Shown piece by piece: positions 32,734 to 46,879 of a stretch of 64,000 nucleotides of DNA. Positions within the stretch are counted from its first letter, which is position 1. Every line of letters starts with the position of its first letter. The notes beneath the pieces were generated by a model. It was given only the letters and a program-made list of their open reading frames with translations, made no database searches and was not told the DNA's origin. Origin of the DNA: Deinococcus depolymerans (lineage in GTDB: Bacteria > Deinococcota > Deinococci > Deinococcales > Deinococcaceae); the NCBI RefSeq assembly GCF_039522025.1, contig NZ_BAAADB010000023.1:5736-69735 (forward strand), in the 5' to 3' direction. Both the position numbers and the translations under genes were made by a program.

Positions 32734-33882
32734 CTAATATTTTGAATTCTGAAGGATATCATTGTTCAGTGTTCTATATATTTCCGATGCTCCGCTTGAA
32801 CCCGGCTTAAAGCGTTCTGTGGTAAAATCATTTGATTTTAGGGTCCAGTTATCAAATATTGTAGAAAACCCTTTGACATCTTGGTTAAGATTTTTAATTT
32901 TTAAGATTCGCAAGGCTGTAGGTAGAAATCTCATCAGGCCCATAAATGCATTGGTTTTGCTAAGTACTGCGCCTTTAGAAGTATCTAACCAAGCATCTGG
33001 ATATTTTAATTTGACCGCCTGAAAGTAATCATTGACGATTTGTGCGATTTTTAGATCGTCGCCTTGAATAAAGTCTCCCCTAAATGCGAACTTTTCGTCA
33101 TTATAATCTATGAGTCTCCTATTCCTTAATGCATCATCTCGATCTTTCATGGGATCTTTGCTGATTAGTCGAATAAGGGACTCGACGAATGCTGCTTGGG
33201 TAATAGTCTGCTCACTGGTAATGCCGTCGCTAACCCCTAATCGTTTAATTCTTTCATAAAACGGCGACTTTGGATCTTCATTCAAGGCAATAGCTATGTT
33301 ATGCGCTGTTTTCTGAGGACTTCTGTGTTTTGCATAATCATAAAGATCATATGCGAGACTGCGATTGACCTTCGTTTGGGCAAGATTGACAGTGGAAAAT
33401 ATATATGCTTGATCCGCAATATCTAGGCCGACAAAGATGCTCACCGGGACTTCAAAGTTACTCCCTGTATAATCTTCTAGCCCTGCCAACCTGTGTTGGC
33501 CATCTAATACTCGGGCTATTTTTCCTATATGATCTGCTCCTAAATCCGAATCATCTGACGTAAAAAGCGTCATGGTTTTATTGACTTTGTCAATTGCTGT
33601 GTTTTCTATATCCACAGAGATGATAATTGATGAGGGGAAAGTTGCATCCTTGTTTGTTACATATTTTTTTATTTCCTGAACTCTTTTAGTGCTTAAAGGG
33701 CGTTGTATGCCTAGATATGATTCTATTGCCCGCTCTTCTCTCTCGATGCGCCTGACGTCAAAATATGAAATAGCCATTAAGATATCGAATGGCATACTAG
33801 CTAAGTAGAACTCTCCGATAGGTTGTTTTATGGAAAGGCAGGGAAACTTAAACTCGCCTTTATTTTCTTTGTAATCTAGCAT
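32734..33882 (-). CDS. DGQHR-domain (DndB-like) protein
   Basis: 382 residues. The signature 'ARVLDGQHRLAGLEDY' is diagnostic of DGQHR proteins, and 'IFSTVNLAQTKVNRSLAYDLYDYA' (in pieces) is the conserved second block. The family includes DndB, regulator and part of DNA phosphorothioation, and DpdB of the deazaguanine DNA modification system. It is the last gene of a tight operon after a Dam-type methylase and a membrane protein. Codon use is strongly AT-biased, unlike the surrounding chromosome, so it was acquired horizontally. DNA-related role likely; precise activity unknown. Confidence 0.85.
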   Translation of the reverse strand: MLDYKENKGEFKFPCLSIKQPIGEFYLASMPFDILMAISYFDVRRIEREERAIESYLGIQRPLSTKRVQEIKKYVTNKDATFPSSIIISVDIENTAIDKVNKTMTLFTSDDSDLGADHIGKIARVLDGQHRLAGLEDYTGSNFEVPVSIFVGLDIADQAYIFSTVNLAQTKVNRSLAYDLYDYAKHRSPQKTAHNIAIALNEDPKSPFYERIKRLGVSDGITSEQTITQAAFVESLIRLISKDPMKDRDDALRNRRLIDYNDEKFAFRGDFIQGDDLKIAQIVNDYFQAVKLKYPDAWLDTSKGAVLSKTNAFMGLMRFLPTALRILKIKNLNQDVKGFSTIFDNWTLKSNDFTTERFKPGSSGASEIYRTLNNDILQNSKY

Positions 33883-33885
33883 AAA

Positions 33886-34431
33886 CTACCTATCCCTAAA
33901 TCTAGAGGCGAAGTTTTGTCCTTCCGTGGCAATAACGTCATTTGCGTCAATCATCTGAGATTCAGGCGAAGCCTGATTATTAATAAATATTGCGATAAAT
34001 AAAAGCGCAAAACATACCCAAAATACAGTAATTGAGAGTGATAACGTTGATTGCCCATTAAAATTGCTGTTTGATAGGCTGGTTGCTATTAGCACGCTAG
34101 ATATAATTGCGAATAGAATTGATAATAGCAATAAGCCAATTGCTTTATCTGAATACTTTTCTTCCTTGCGCAATTTGATTGCGATATAAATAACTGGCGC
34201 AAGAGCTGCGATAGAATAGCTAAATAATTCGCCCTTCTGATAAAGATTGGGAAACTTGGATATGTAGTTGGAAAATAGGTGGTTATCGCTTTTATCGATT
34301 GCCGCAAGAGCTAAAGTGCCTAGCCAAAGAGGACTTGTTGAAAAGGTAAAGTTAATCACCCACTCCATCAGTGTCCGCATAAAGTTTTTGAACCAGAGTC
34401 TGATTGCCGGATTTGTAAAAAAGTTCAGCAT
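33886..34431 (-). CDS. Four-helix membrane protein in the methylase cassette
   Basis: 181 residues with about four transmembrane helices, around residues 20-45, 68-88, 97-118 and 130-150 ('LFSYSIAALAPVIYIAIKL', 'IGLLLLSILFAIISSVLIA', 'LSITVFWVCFALLFIAIFI'). A soluble, acidic C-terminal tail ends 'NFASRFRDR'. No known family. The start directly abuts the methylase stop with no gap, and three bases separate its stop from the DGQHR gene. Membrane partners in defence cassettes often act as effectors; that is inference here. Confidence 0.8.
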   Translation of the reverse strand: MLNFFTNPAIRLWFKNFMRTLMEWVINFTFSTSPLWLGTLALAAIDKSDNHLFSNYISKFPNLYQKGELFSYSIAALAPVIYIAIKLRKEEKYSDKAIGLLLLSILFAIISSVLIATSLSNSNFNGQSTLSLSITVFWVCFALLFIAIFINNQASPESQMIDANDVIATEGQNFASRFRDR

Positions 34432-35232
34432 CTATATACCTATCACGATGACGACTTCTCGATAGCGTCCGCGATATTCACTTTTTGCGGAGAGAGTATC
34501 TCTCCTGTCCGTATAAAGGATCCGCGATTTGTTTTCATATAGGCCTAACACATCATCTGATTGTGAGTGAGTCATTATGACTTTAGCGCCCCTTTCGCTC
34601 GCTCGAAAAAGTGATCGTGCTAACCTTTTGTGATCGTTAAATGTGAAAGGCAGAGATGAATATTTTTTGAATTTATCAGCCGAGGAAGAATCAAAGTAAG
34701 GCGGATCAGCAAAGATTAGATCTCCTTCCTTCGCGTTTCTGATTGAGTGACTGAAATCAATACTAGTTAATTTGGTATTTTTGAGGTATTCAGATATGAT
34801 CGGGAAATCTTCTGCTCTCATTAGCACATTAGTCTTAGTGCCTATAGGGACATTAAATTGACCTTCTAGGTTTACTCTGTAGAGACCATTCCAGCATGTA
34901 CGATTAAGATAAATCATTCTTGCTGCAATCTCTATTCTTTTGGTTGGCCTGCTAGATCTTATATTGTAATAATATTCTTTAGAATGCTTTTTCTGATGTC
35001 TTTCGAGTAAATCCAGAATGCCCTCATGGTTATCTCTAATCGCCCTATATGTTTCAATAAGTTCTTTATTCGAATCATTCAAGTGACTAAAGGCAGGTTT
35101 CTTTGAAAAGAATACTGCTCCACTACCCAAGAAAGGCTCAAAGTAATTGCTATAATCGCCATCAAATAGCTCGGGATGTTGTTTATATAGCCAGCCCTTC
35201 CCGCCGGGCCATTTAAGAAATGGTGTGATCAT
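34432..35232 (-). CDS. Dam-family (class D12) DNA adenine-N6 methyltransferase
   Basis: 266 residues, typical for Dam/DpnM. The N-terminal 'PFLKWPGGKGWL' and SAM-binding 'FEPFLGSGAVFF' are motifs X and I; the catalytic motif IV is 'LIFADPPYF'. It should methylate adenine, in related enzymes often within GATC, but specificity cannot be read here. First gene of the AT-rich operon. No restriction endonuclease gene lies next to it, which sets it apart from a simple RM system. Confidence 0.92.
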   Translation of the reverse strand: MITPFLKWPGGKGWLYKQHPELFDGDYSNYFEPFLGSGAVFFSKKPAFSHLNDSNKELIETYRAIRDNHEGILDLLERHQKKHSKEYYYNIRSSRPTKRIEIAARMIYLNRTCWNGLYRVNLEGQFNVPIGTKTNVLMRAEDFPIISEYLKNTKLTSIDFSHSIRNAKEGDLIFADPPYFDSSSADKFKKYSSLPFTFNDHKRLARSLFRASERGAKVIMTHSQSDDVLGLYENKSRILYTDRRDTLSAKSEYRGRYREVVIVIGI

Positions 35233-35294
35233 CGACTAGATCAGCATAGCGGGAAGGGCTAAAGATGTCATTCAGTTGTGGTGATGGGCTGACT

Positions 35295-38174
<2,880 letters not shown>

Positions 38175-38227
38175 GGAGTACTCCTGGGGGTGGGGCGTCG
38201 GGGGGGCATGGCGGCGCTGCGGCTCAC

Positions 38228-38335
38228 CCCTTCCCGACCTCCTCCCGGTCAGGGGAAGGAGTCAGACGTGTGAGCCTCTGTGGGCTCCCTCTCCCTTCAG
38301 GGGGGAGGGCTGGGGAGGGGGTGCTGCGGAAACGC
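38228..38335. repeat. GC-rich hairpins in the gcvH-gcvP gap
   Basis: The 176-bp gap holds one hairpin with arms CCTTCCC and GGGGAAGG and a second pyrimidine/purine stretch 'CCCTCTCCCTTCAGG' / 'GGGGAGGGGG'. The second resembles the core of the 165-bp repeat, but the rest of that repeat is absent. It may attenuate gcvP relative to gcvH. Confidence 0.45.
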
Positions 38336-38351
38336 GCGGCCCGCTGGGGGG

Positions 38352-38714
38352 TCAGTTGTTCGCGGCTTCGTACGCGGCGGCGTCCATCAGGTCGCCCTCG
38401 CCGGTCACGTCGAGTTTGAACAGCCAGCCGCCTTCGTAGGGGGCGCTGTTGACGAGTTCGGGGGTGCCGCTCAGGGCGTCGTTCACGGCGGTGATGGTGC
38501 CGCTGGCGGGCGCGTAGATGTCAGAAGCGGTCTTGACGCTCTCGACGACGGCGATGGTTTCGCCTGCTTCGACGACGCGGCCCACTTCGGGCAGTTCGAC
38601 GTACACGACGTCGCCCAGCTGGTCCTGCGCGAAGTCGGTGATGCCGACGGTGCCGTCAGCGGCGAGCCATTCGTGGGAGGCGGCGTACTTCAGTTCGGTG
38701 GGGGTGGTGGTCAT
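38352..38714 (-). CDS. gcvH: Glycine cleavage system H protein
   Basis: 120 residues with the lipoyl-lysine hairpin '[14 protein letters not shown]' (Lys in VKTAS) and the family's '[12 protein letters not shown]' start. It shuttles the aminomethyl and electron carriers between GcvP, GcvT and the lipoamide dehydrogenase. AAGGAG lies seven bases upstream of ATG. It sits 78 bp after gcvT. Confidence 0.97.
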   Translation of the reverse strand: MTTTPTELKYAASHEWLAADGTVGITDFAQDQLGDVVYVELPEVGRVVEAGETIAVVESVKTASDIYAPASGTITAVNDALSGTPELVNSAPYEGGWLFKLDVTGEGDLMDAAAYEAANN

Positions 38715-38792
38715 GGGGTGCTCCTTCGGAGGGTTGATGGTGAATGGGTGATGGGTGATGGATCGGTTCTTTCTACTATCAACGATGGGCCA

Positions 38793-39863
38793 TCACCGTT
38801 TGTAAAACGGCAGTTGCACGCGGGTGGCGGGGTGGTCCTTGCCGCGCACCTCGACGTCGAAGATGTCGGCTCCGGCGTGCTCGGCGTTCACGAGGGCCAT
38901 GGCGATGGGATGCCCGAAGGTAGGGCTGCTCGTGCCGCTCGTGACGTGCCCGACGACCTCACCGCCGACCTTGACGGGGTAGCCCTCGCGGACGGGCACG
39001 CGCTCCAGTTTCAGGCCGATCAGGGTCTGCGTGGGGGCCGTGCGGATGTGCTCGTGGCCGATGTGGGTCTTGTCCTTCACGACCCAGCTGTACGTGCTGC
39101 TCAGCGGGTGGATGGTGTCTGAAAATTCGTGCCCGTAGAGGGGAAAGCCCGCTTCGAGGCGCAGGGTGTCGCGGGCGCCCAGTCCGGCGGGCGTGAAGCC
39201 CACGGCCAGGAGTTTGTCCCAGACGGTCTCGGCCTCGCTGGCGTCCGTGAACACCTCGAAGCCGTCCTCGCCGGTGTACCCGGTGCGGGCCAGCATCACG
39301 TCGAAACCGAAGAGCTTCGCGGGGAAGAAGGCGTTCTTCTTCCGGCTGCTCAGGTCGGTGTCGGTGTGGGGTTGCAGCAGGCTCTCGGTCTGGGGGCCCT
39401 GCGCGGCCAGCAGGGCCCAGCGGTCGCTCTCGTCGGTCAGGGTGACGTCGAACCCTTCGGCGTGGCTTTGCAGGTGCGCCCAGTCCTTGGCGATGTTGCT
39501 GGCGTTCACGACCGTCAGGTACTCGTCTGGCGCGACCATGTAGATGTAGATGTCGTCCACCAGCCCGCCGGACACGCCGGGCAGCCAGTTGTACTGAGCG
39601 CGGCCGGGTTTCAGTTTGCTGACGTCGTTGGTGGTGACGTGCTGCAGGAAGGCCAGTGCGCCCGGGCCCTGCACGCGGAATTCGCCCATGTGGGACACGT
39701 CGAACACGCCAGCCTTCGTGCGGACGGCGTCGTGTTCGGCTTTCACGCCGGCGTACTGCACGGGCATGTCCCACCCGCCGAAGGGGACCATGCGGGCTCC
39801 GGCGCGCAGGTGCGCGGCATGCAGCGGCGTCCGCTTCAGCGGCTCGGTGGGGGACTGGTTCAC
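38793..39863 (-). CDS. gcvT: Glycine cleavage system T protein (aminomethyltransferase)
   Basis: 356 residues. '[25 protein letters not shown]' (in pieces) begins the folate-binding fold, with '[10 protein letters not shown]', and the C-terminal barrel holds 'LPFYKR'. It transfers the methylene unit to tetrahydrofolate and releases ammonia. GTG at 39863 is chosen because family similarity begins two residues later; upstream extension is antisense to the next gene. Only 72 bp separate it from the divergent gene, and I see no glycine riboswitch there. Confidence 0.95.
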   Translation of the reverse strand: MNQSPTEPLKRTPLHAAHLRAGARMVPFGGWDMPVQYAGVKAEHDAVRTKAGVFDVSHMGEFRVQGPGALAFLQHVTTNDVSKLKPGRAQYNWLPGVSGGLVDDIYIYMVAPDEYLTVVNASNIAKDWAHLQSHAEGFDVTLTDESDRWALLAAQGPQTESLLQPHTDTDLSSRKKNAFFPAKLFGFDVMLARTGYTGEDGFEVFTDASEAETVWDKLLAVGFTPAGLGARDTLRLEAGFPLYGHEFSDTIHPLSSTYSWVVKDKTHIGHEHIRTAPTQTLIGLKLERVPVREGYPVKVGGEVVGHVTSGTSSPTFGHPIAMALVNAEHAGADIFDVEVRGKDHPATRVQLPFYKR

Positions 39864-39935
39864 ACCTGAAACTGTAGCCGACCCACCCCCGGAGCGTCCG
39901 GGCCGTCTGGACGCCCGGGGGGTGTACGCTGGGGC

Positions 39936-40385
39936 ATGACGACCGGGAAAAAGAGCGTTCCACAGGGTGAAAAACGTCAGACTGGAACGGTGTACGAGCA
40001 GCTGACGGACCGGGCCTTGGAAGCCCTGCGGCAGGGGCATACTCCCCGTGCTGCCTGGGCCGCCGCGCAGGCTCTCGTGACCGCGAAACCCAGCACGCTG
40101 GCCAAGGGCTGCCCACGCTCCACATTCGTCTCCCTGGCCGAACACGGGTACCTGCGGGGTGTGCCTGCACAGGCTGGCGCTCGCCCCCTGAGCCTCAACG
40201 CCCGTCATGCCCTGCACGCGCGGACGGTCGCGCAGGCTGACCCTGACCTTCTGAACTGCAAGCAGGCGTGGTGGGCCGTGACCCGCGCACACTCCGGCAC
40301 GGACCGCGAAAACCACGCGGGCATCCTGGACGTCCTGCACGCGCTGATGGTGCGCGACGCCCTGACCGACCCACCCGCCCCGTGA
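39936..40385 (+). CDS. DUF6979-like hypothetical protein
   Basis: 149 residues, soluble. The block '[19 protein letters not shown]' followed by '[18 protein letters not shown]' and a C-terminal helix resembles what I recall of the DUF6979 family, whose function is unknown. This match is from memory and tentative. Divergent from gcvT; its stop overlaps the GTG of the LigT-like gene (GTGA). Confidence 0.65.
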   Translation: MTTGKKSVPQGEKRQTGTVYEQLTDRALEALRQGHTPRAAWAAAQALVTAKPSTLAKGCPRSTFVSLAEHGYLRGVPAQAGARPLSLNARHALHARTVAQADPDLLNCKQAWWAVTRAHSGTDRENHAGILDVLHALMVRDALTDPPAP

Positions 40386-40903
40386 GCCCCTCGCACCTGC
40401 TGGCGCTGCGGCCCCCGCCGGACATCGAGGCCCGCGTCGTGGCGTTCCGGGAAGCCCACGGCGTGCGCGACGCGGCGGCGGTGCCGCACGTCACCGTGAA
40501 GGCCCGCAGCGGTCTGGACGACGATCTGCGCTGGCTGGACCTCATCCCGGCGGTGGCGGCGGCGATCCCGCCCGTTCCGGTCGAACTGCTCGCGCCGCGC
40601 GTGTTCCCGGACGGCCGCGCCCTGTACCTGCCCGCCCGCAGTCCCGGCGCGGTGCGGCTGCACCTCGCCCTGCTGGACGCCCTGAGGCCCGCGCGGCGCT
40701 TCGGGTACGAGGGGCCGCAGATGACCCCGCACCTCACGCTGGCCCTCGGGCGGCGGGACGTGACCCTGGACGCCCTGCTGGACGCGGCGCGGCTGGCGTT
40801 CCCGCAGCCGCTGTCCTTCACCGCCACCCACCTCGTCTGGATGCGCAAACCCGGACCCGGCGGCGCGTACCAGCCTGTGCAGGCGTGGCCGCTCGGAGGG
40901 TAG
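40382..40903 (+). CDS. 2'-5' RNA ligase family (LigT-like 2H phosphoesterase)
   Basis: 173 residues with two HxTx motifs, 'PHVTVKA' and 'PHLTLAL', separated by about 80 residues, the hallmark of 2H phosphoesterases. These act on cyclic or 2'-5' phosphodiesters in RNA or nucleotides. GTG start at 40382 overlaps the previous stop. The substrate is unknown. Confidence 0.85.
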   Translation: MSPSHLLALRPPPDIEARVVAFREAHGVRDAAAVPHVTVKARSGLDDDLRWLDLIPAVAAAIPPVPVELLAPRVFPDGRALYLPARSPGAVRLHLALLDALRPARRFGYEGPQMTPHLTLALGRRDVTLDALLDAARLAFPQPLSFTATHLVWMRKPGPGGAYQPVQAWPLGG

Positions 40904-40963
40904 GGTCCGTGACCTGTACGCGCCCGTACCGACACGGTGGGCGGGGTGCGGTTCACTGCCGTC

Positions 40964-42155
<1,192 letters not shown>

Positions 42156-42236
42156 TGTGTCCCGACCACCGCACACAACGGTGAACGCCCCCACCGCGCA
42201 GGCAGGGACGTTCACCGGAAGCAGGCGCGCGGGGGA

Positions 42237-43079
42237 TTACTGCGCGGCGAGCTTCAGCGCGACGGACCTGAGCTTCATGCCGCTGAGCCTGGCGGTCATG
42301 GTGGCCTTCCCGGTCGCGAGGTCCACGGTGTACAGGTCGGTGTCGTTGCCCGACACGCGGCTCAGGTACGCGCTGCCCGCGCCGGCGATGTCGAAGCCGG
42401 TCATGTCCGCCATGACGTTCACGCCCAGCGCGCCCACGGTGTTCAGGGTGTTGAACTGCGGGCCGACCGTGTTCATGACCAGGATGTCCAGATCGGCGTC
42501 GATGGTGTACAGGGTGGTGGTGGTGCCGGCCGCGATGGCCCCCGTGCCGCTGTTGTCGAAGGAATTGGTGTAAGCGGCGGCCACCACGCCAGGGTTCCTG
42601 CCGGCGTTCGGGTCGCCCGGGGCGTACACGAAGGTGCCGTCGGCGGTGGTGCCGGTCGTGGCGGGCGTGGGGGCGGCCATCAGGGTATGGCGGAAGTTCA
42701 GGTCGTTCGTGCCGGCCACGCGCAGGCGGTTGGCGACCGGGTTGAAGTCCGCGGCGACCACCGTGGCGCCCGTGACGGTGCTGTCGGCAGTGGCGGCCCC
42801 CGTGACGGGGTTGATCATGAACACCCGGCCGCTGGCCGCGACGCCGTACAGCCGGCCGTCGGTGTTGCGCACGTCCAGGTCCACCAGGGTGTCGCCGCCC
42901 AGCCCGGAGATGCCCTGCGTCACGGAGCTGGCGTCGGGGTTGCCCAGGCCGAAGGTCACGAGGGTGCCGTCGCTGCCCAGGCCGTACGCGAGCTGACCGG
43001 CGGGCGGGGCGGGCAGGCGCATCTGGTTGCACGAGGCGAGGGCGGCAGAGATCAGGGTCAGCAGGGCCAGGTTCTTCAT
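42237..43079 (-). CDS. DUF4394 lipoprotein
   Basis: 280 residues. Lipobox-type signal 'LTLISAALASCNQ'. The body is a beta-propeller-like series: 'LAYGLGSDGTLVTFGLGNPDAS', 'DGRLYGVAASGRVFMINPVTG' (in pieces), 'NPVANRLRVAG', 'TTLYTIDADLDILV', matching DUF4394. Family members are surface or periplasmic and of unknown function. Divergent from nucS. Confidence 0.88.
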   Translation of the reverse strand: MKNLALLTLISAALASCNQMRLPAPPAGQLAYGLGSDGTLVTFGLGNPDASSVTQGISGLGGDTLVDLDVRNTDGRLYGVAASGRVFMINPVTGAATADSTVTGATVVAADFNPVANRLRVAGTNDLNFRHTLMAAPTPATTGTTADGTFVYAPGDPNAGRNPGVVAAAYTNSFDNSGTGAIAAGTTTTLYTIDADLDILVMNTVGPQFNTLNTVGALGVNVMADMTGFDIAGAGSAYLSRVSGNDTDLYTVDLATGKATMTARLSGMKLRSVALKLAAQ

Positions 43080-43286
43080 GGGGGTCCTCCGGGACAGGGG
43101 TGGGGCGGGCAGGGACGCGGGACGGGCCAGGGGCGAGGAACACCGGCCCACGCGGCGGGGTGTTCCTGCGGAGCGAAGCCTGACCAGCCATATGCGGCGC
43201 GGCCCGCGCTGGATGACCGGGCGGCGTTCACCGAACCTTGACTCTTCGCGCCTCCGGCCGGGCGCGCTATGCTGCGCTGCCCGCCC

Positions 43287-44036
43287 ATGCTGATCGACTC
43301 CCTGACCCATCCCACCCCGGACGCCCTGCTGGCCTTCCTGCGCGCGCACCTGCACGCCCGCGTGACCCTGCACCTGGCCGGCGAGGTCGAGGTGCTGTAC
43401 GCGGGCCGCGCGGCCAGCATGGCCGAGGCCGGCGACCGCCTGCTGCTGCTCAAGCCCGACGGGTCGCTGCAGGTGCACGGGCCGCGCGGCGTGAAGCCCG
43501 TGAACTGGCAGCCGCGCACCGATCACCTCTCGGCGGAACTGGAGGGCGGCTGCGTGGTCCTGCACGCCGAGCGGCGCAGCCCCGCCGAGGTGGTGCGCGT
43601 CCGTGTGATCGGCTGCGCGCAGGTCACGGCCCTGCACCTGGGCGACGAGGCGCTGTTCCTGCTGCAGGGCAGCGAGGCGCAGATGCAGCGGGCCCTGGCC
43701 CGCGCCCCGCACCTGATCGAGGACGGCCTGACGGTCCTGGACCGCGAACTGCTCGTCGGGGTGGGTGGCATCGACCTGTACGCCCGCGACGCGCAGGGGC
43801 GCTACGTGGTCGTGGAACTCAAACGCGGCAAGGCCGGCCACGACGCCGTGCACCAGCTCGGCCGGTACGTGGACGCCGTGCGGGAACAGGTGCCGGGGAA
43901 CGTGCGCGGCATCCTCGCCGCGCCCGACATCACGGTCCCGGCGCTGAAGGTCGCGCAGGCCGCCGGCCTGGAGTACGTGAAAGTCGAGGCGCTTCCCCAG
44001 GTGCCCGAGGAAGCGCTGCAACCCACGCTGTTCTGA
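43287..44036 (+). CDS. nucS: Mismatch-specific endonuclease NucS/EndoMS
   Basis: 249 residues. The N-terminal DNA-binding domain is followed by a RecB-like nuclease domain with the PD-(D/E)xK core: 'VGGIDLYARDAQGRYVVVELKRGKAG' in pieces, giving D in GGIDLY and ExK in VELKRG. EndoMS/NucS makes double-strand breaks at mismatches in archaea, actinobacteria and Deinococcus. The extreme C-terminus reads QPTLF, a five-residue beta-clamp-binding type motif. Start at 43287 chosen because an upstream Met adds unrelated residues. Confidence 0.93.
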   Translation: MLIDSLTHPTPDALLAFLRAHLHARVTLHLAGEVEVLYAGRAASMAEAGDRLLLLKPDGSLQVHGPRGVKPVNWQPRTDHLSAELEGGCVVLHAERRSPAEVVRVRVIGCAQVTALHLGDEALFLLQGSEAQMQRALARAPHLIEDGLTVLDRELLVGVGGIDLYARDAQGRYVVVELKRGKAGHDAVHQLGRYVDAVREQVPGNVRGILAAPDITVPALKVAQAAGLEYVKVEALPQVPEEALQPTLF

Positions 44037-44098
44037 GGGAAACGGGAAGCGGCGCGCGGTGAGTGCTTCCCGCGGACCGCGCCCGTACTGTCGTCCTC

Positions 44099-44369
44099 AT
44101 ACGGACTCCGATTGAATGGGCTTTACAGCCCGTTCAATCCGAGCGAAACGAGTGGAAGAAAAACGGGTTCCGGACGTGGAGCCGGCAATCCGGTGAAGTT
44201 CCGGATTGTTGGCGAAACAAACGGAATCCGTATCATACGGACTCCGATTGAATGGGCTCTACAGCCCGTTCAATCCGAGCGAAGCGAGTGGAAGAAAAAC
44301 GGGTTCCGGACGTGGAGCCGGCAATCCGGTGAAGTTCCGGATTGTTGGCGAAACAAACGGAATCCGTAT
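44099..44369 (+). repeat. Two tandem, nearly identical SNR repeats
   Basis: Units 44099-44233 and 44235-44369 differ at only a few bases, so the duplication is recent. Both have the GATTGAATGGGCT hairpin and the GCCGGCAATCCGG/CCGGATTGTTGGC stem. The right end supplies the hisIE stop codon. Confidence 0.92.
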
Positions 44370-45037
44370 CAGCCCACCTCTTTCGGGCCTTTCAGGCCGG
44401 TCTTTCCTTCGCGTTCCTGAAGGACGGCGGCGACGTCGGCGGGGGAGACCCCGACCTCGGCCATGGCGAACAGGGTGTGGAACAGCAGGTCGGCGACCTC
44501 GGTGGCCAGCTCGGCGCGGTCGGCGTTCTTCGCGGCCAGCAGCACCTCGCCGCTCTCCTCGCTGATCTTCTTCAGCACGCGGTCCAGGCCGCCGGCGTGC
44601 AGGCGGGCCACGTAGCTGTTCTCGGGCAGCGTGGCGAGCCGCTCGGTGATGGTGGCAAAGACGCGGTCCAGCGTGCCGTCCAGCCCGGCGGGGGGTGTAT
44701 CGGTGGTCAGGAGCGGCTGGTGGTAGCAGGAGTACGCGCCGGTGTGACAGGCGGGGCCGGTCTGGTGAACGCGGTACAGCAGGCTGTCGGCGTCGCAGTC
44801 GGCCTGCACGTCCACGACGCGCTGGGTGTGGCCGCTGGTCGCGCCCTTGACCCACTGCGCCTGCCGGGAGCGGCTGTAGTACGTGGCCTCGCGGGTGTCC
44901 AGGGTGCGCTCGACGGCGGCGCGGTCGGCGTATGCCTGCATCAGCACGGCGCCGCTGCGGGCGTCCTGCGTGACGACCGGGATCAGGCCGGTCTGCGGGT
45001 CGAAGTTCAGGGTGTCCAGGGAGATGGAAGAGGTCAT
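44369..45037 (-). CDS. hisIE: Bifunctional phosphoribosyl-AMP cyclohydrolase / phosphoribosyl-ATP diphosphatase
   Basis: 222 residues. HisI half: '[22 protein letters not shown]' (in pieces), zinc-binding '[12 protein letters not shown]' and '[12 protein letters not shown]'. HisE half: '[27 protein letters not shown]' (in pieces '[15 protein letters not shown]'). It catalyses steps two and three of histidine synthesis. It follows hisF on the same strand with a 105-bp gap containing short direct repeats of CACGGCTCAGG. The stop TGA is created by the SNR. Confidence 0.96.
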   Translation of the reverse strand: MTSSISLDTLNFDPQTGLIPVVTQDARSGAVLMQAYADRAAVERTLDTREATYYSRSRQAQWVKGATSGHTQRVVDVQADCDADSLLYRVHQTGPACHTGAYSCYHQPLLTTDTPPAGLDGTLDRVFATITERLATLPENSYVARLHAGGLDRVLKKISEESGEVLLAAKNADRAELATEVADLLFHTLFAMAEVGVSPADVAAVLQEREGKTGLKGPKEVG

Positions 45038-45142
45038 GTCACGGCCCTCCAGAGGCCAGGGTGCCGGGGTGGCAGGTGTGGAGTGAGGGTTGTTGACCGC
45101 TCAGGACCCACGGCTCAGGGTCCACGGCTCAGGGCGTGTCGT

Positions 45143-45943
<801 letters not shown>

Positions 45944-46145
45944 GGGGGCAAGTCTACGCGGTCAGGGTGCGGGCAGACCGTGTGCGTGTCATACGAGACG
46001 GGCGCCCCGGGGCGGCACACGCGCCAGCCAGAATGTTAAACAGGCTTTATAAATCCCTCATGAGCTCTGCTAAGCTGATGGTCACCAGCGGCACGAGGCC
46101 GCCGGTCGCCTCGCACGCGCAACGGCTGCCGCCCTTGGGGGAACC

Positions 46146-46580
46146 GTGAACACCCGCAGGATCCTGATCATCGACGACAACCCGAATGACGTGGAGCTCG
46201 CCCTGACCGCCCTGGACGACGGGCCGGCCGGCAGCCCCGGCCACGAGGTCAGTGTCGCGTCCGGCGGTCCGGAAGCGATCGAGCTGCTCCGCGCCGCCCG
46301 CAGCGCCGGCACGCTGCCCGACCTGATCCTGCTGGACCTGAAGATGCCGCACATGGACGGCATCGCGGTGCTCGACGTCATCCGGGCCGACCCGGGCCTG
46401 CGCGGCATCCCGGTCGTCATGCTCACCACCAGCGGTGAGGGCCGCGACATCCGCGAATCCTACGCGCACGGCGCGAGCGCCTACGTCATCAAACCCATGG
46501 ATTTCACGCAGTTCCGCGCCGCCATGCAGACCATCCAGGCGTTCTGGACCACCCTGAACCGCCCCCCCAGCCTCAACTGA
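46146..46580 (+). CDS. Stand-alone response regulator (Rcp1-like)
   Basis: 144 residues, receiver domain only. Acidic pocket 'ILIIDDNPNDVELAL', phosphoacceptor Asp in 'LILLDLKMPHMDG', Thr in 'VVMLTTSGEG' and Lys in 'AYVIKPMDF'. The spacing matches Rcp1-type regulators that pair with phytochrome kinases. GTG start. No kinase gene adjoins. The TGA stop is fused to an SNR terminus. Confidence 0.9.
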   Translation: MNTRRILIIDDNPNDVELALTALDDGPAGSPGHEVSVASGGPEAIELLRAARSAGTLPDLILLDLKMPHMDGIAVLDVIRADPGLRGIPVVMLTTSGEGRDIRESYAHGASAYVIKPMDFTQFRAAMQTIQAFWTTLNRPPSLN

Positions 46581-46735
46581 TACGGACTCCGATTGAATGG
46601 GCTGCAAAGACCATTCAATCCGAGCGAAGCGAGCAGGAGCTGGGCGGGTTCCGTCTGTCCCGTTCCCACCCTGGAACAGCACCGGGTTGCCGACGCCACG
46701 CCCGCCCGTGCGCTCTGCTCCCGCCCGCTTCACAC
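46580..46735. repeat. Composite SNR (forward half plus variant inverted half)
   Basis: The forward half (46580-46645) is a standard SNR start. It is followed by an inverted right half of the variant subtype seen at 47741-47895 ('CCGTCTGTCCCGTTCCCACC' and 'GGGTTGCCGACGCC'). Confidence 0.7.
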
Positions 46736-46879
46736 GCGCCTCTCACCCTGTGGGAAGCGGGTGGGGTACGCTCGGCACGTCCCACCCCGAGCTTCAGACC
46801 GCGCCGGCCCCACCCCGGACCGGCCTGCCTGTCATGCCCTGACGCTGACGTTCCCTGCCCCCACCCCACAGGAGCCCCC

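Noticed and set aside
38228..38335. Fourth copy of the 165-bp repeat in the gcvH-gcvP gap
   Set aside because: Only the pyrimidine/purine core is similar; the diagnostic flanks and inverted ends are missing.
39864..39935. Glycine riboswitch ahead of gcvT
   Set aside because: Only 72 bp separate the divergent starts, too short for a glycine aptamer, and no aptamer-like core is visible.
44099..44369. Tandem repeats as a possible CRISPR array
   Set aside because: The units are whole SNRs joined directly, with no unique spacers and no cas genes.
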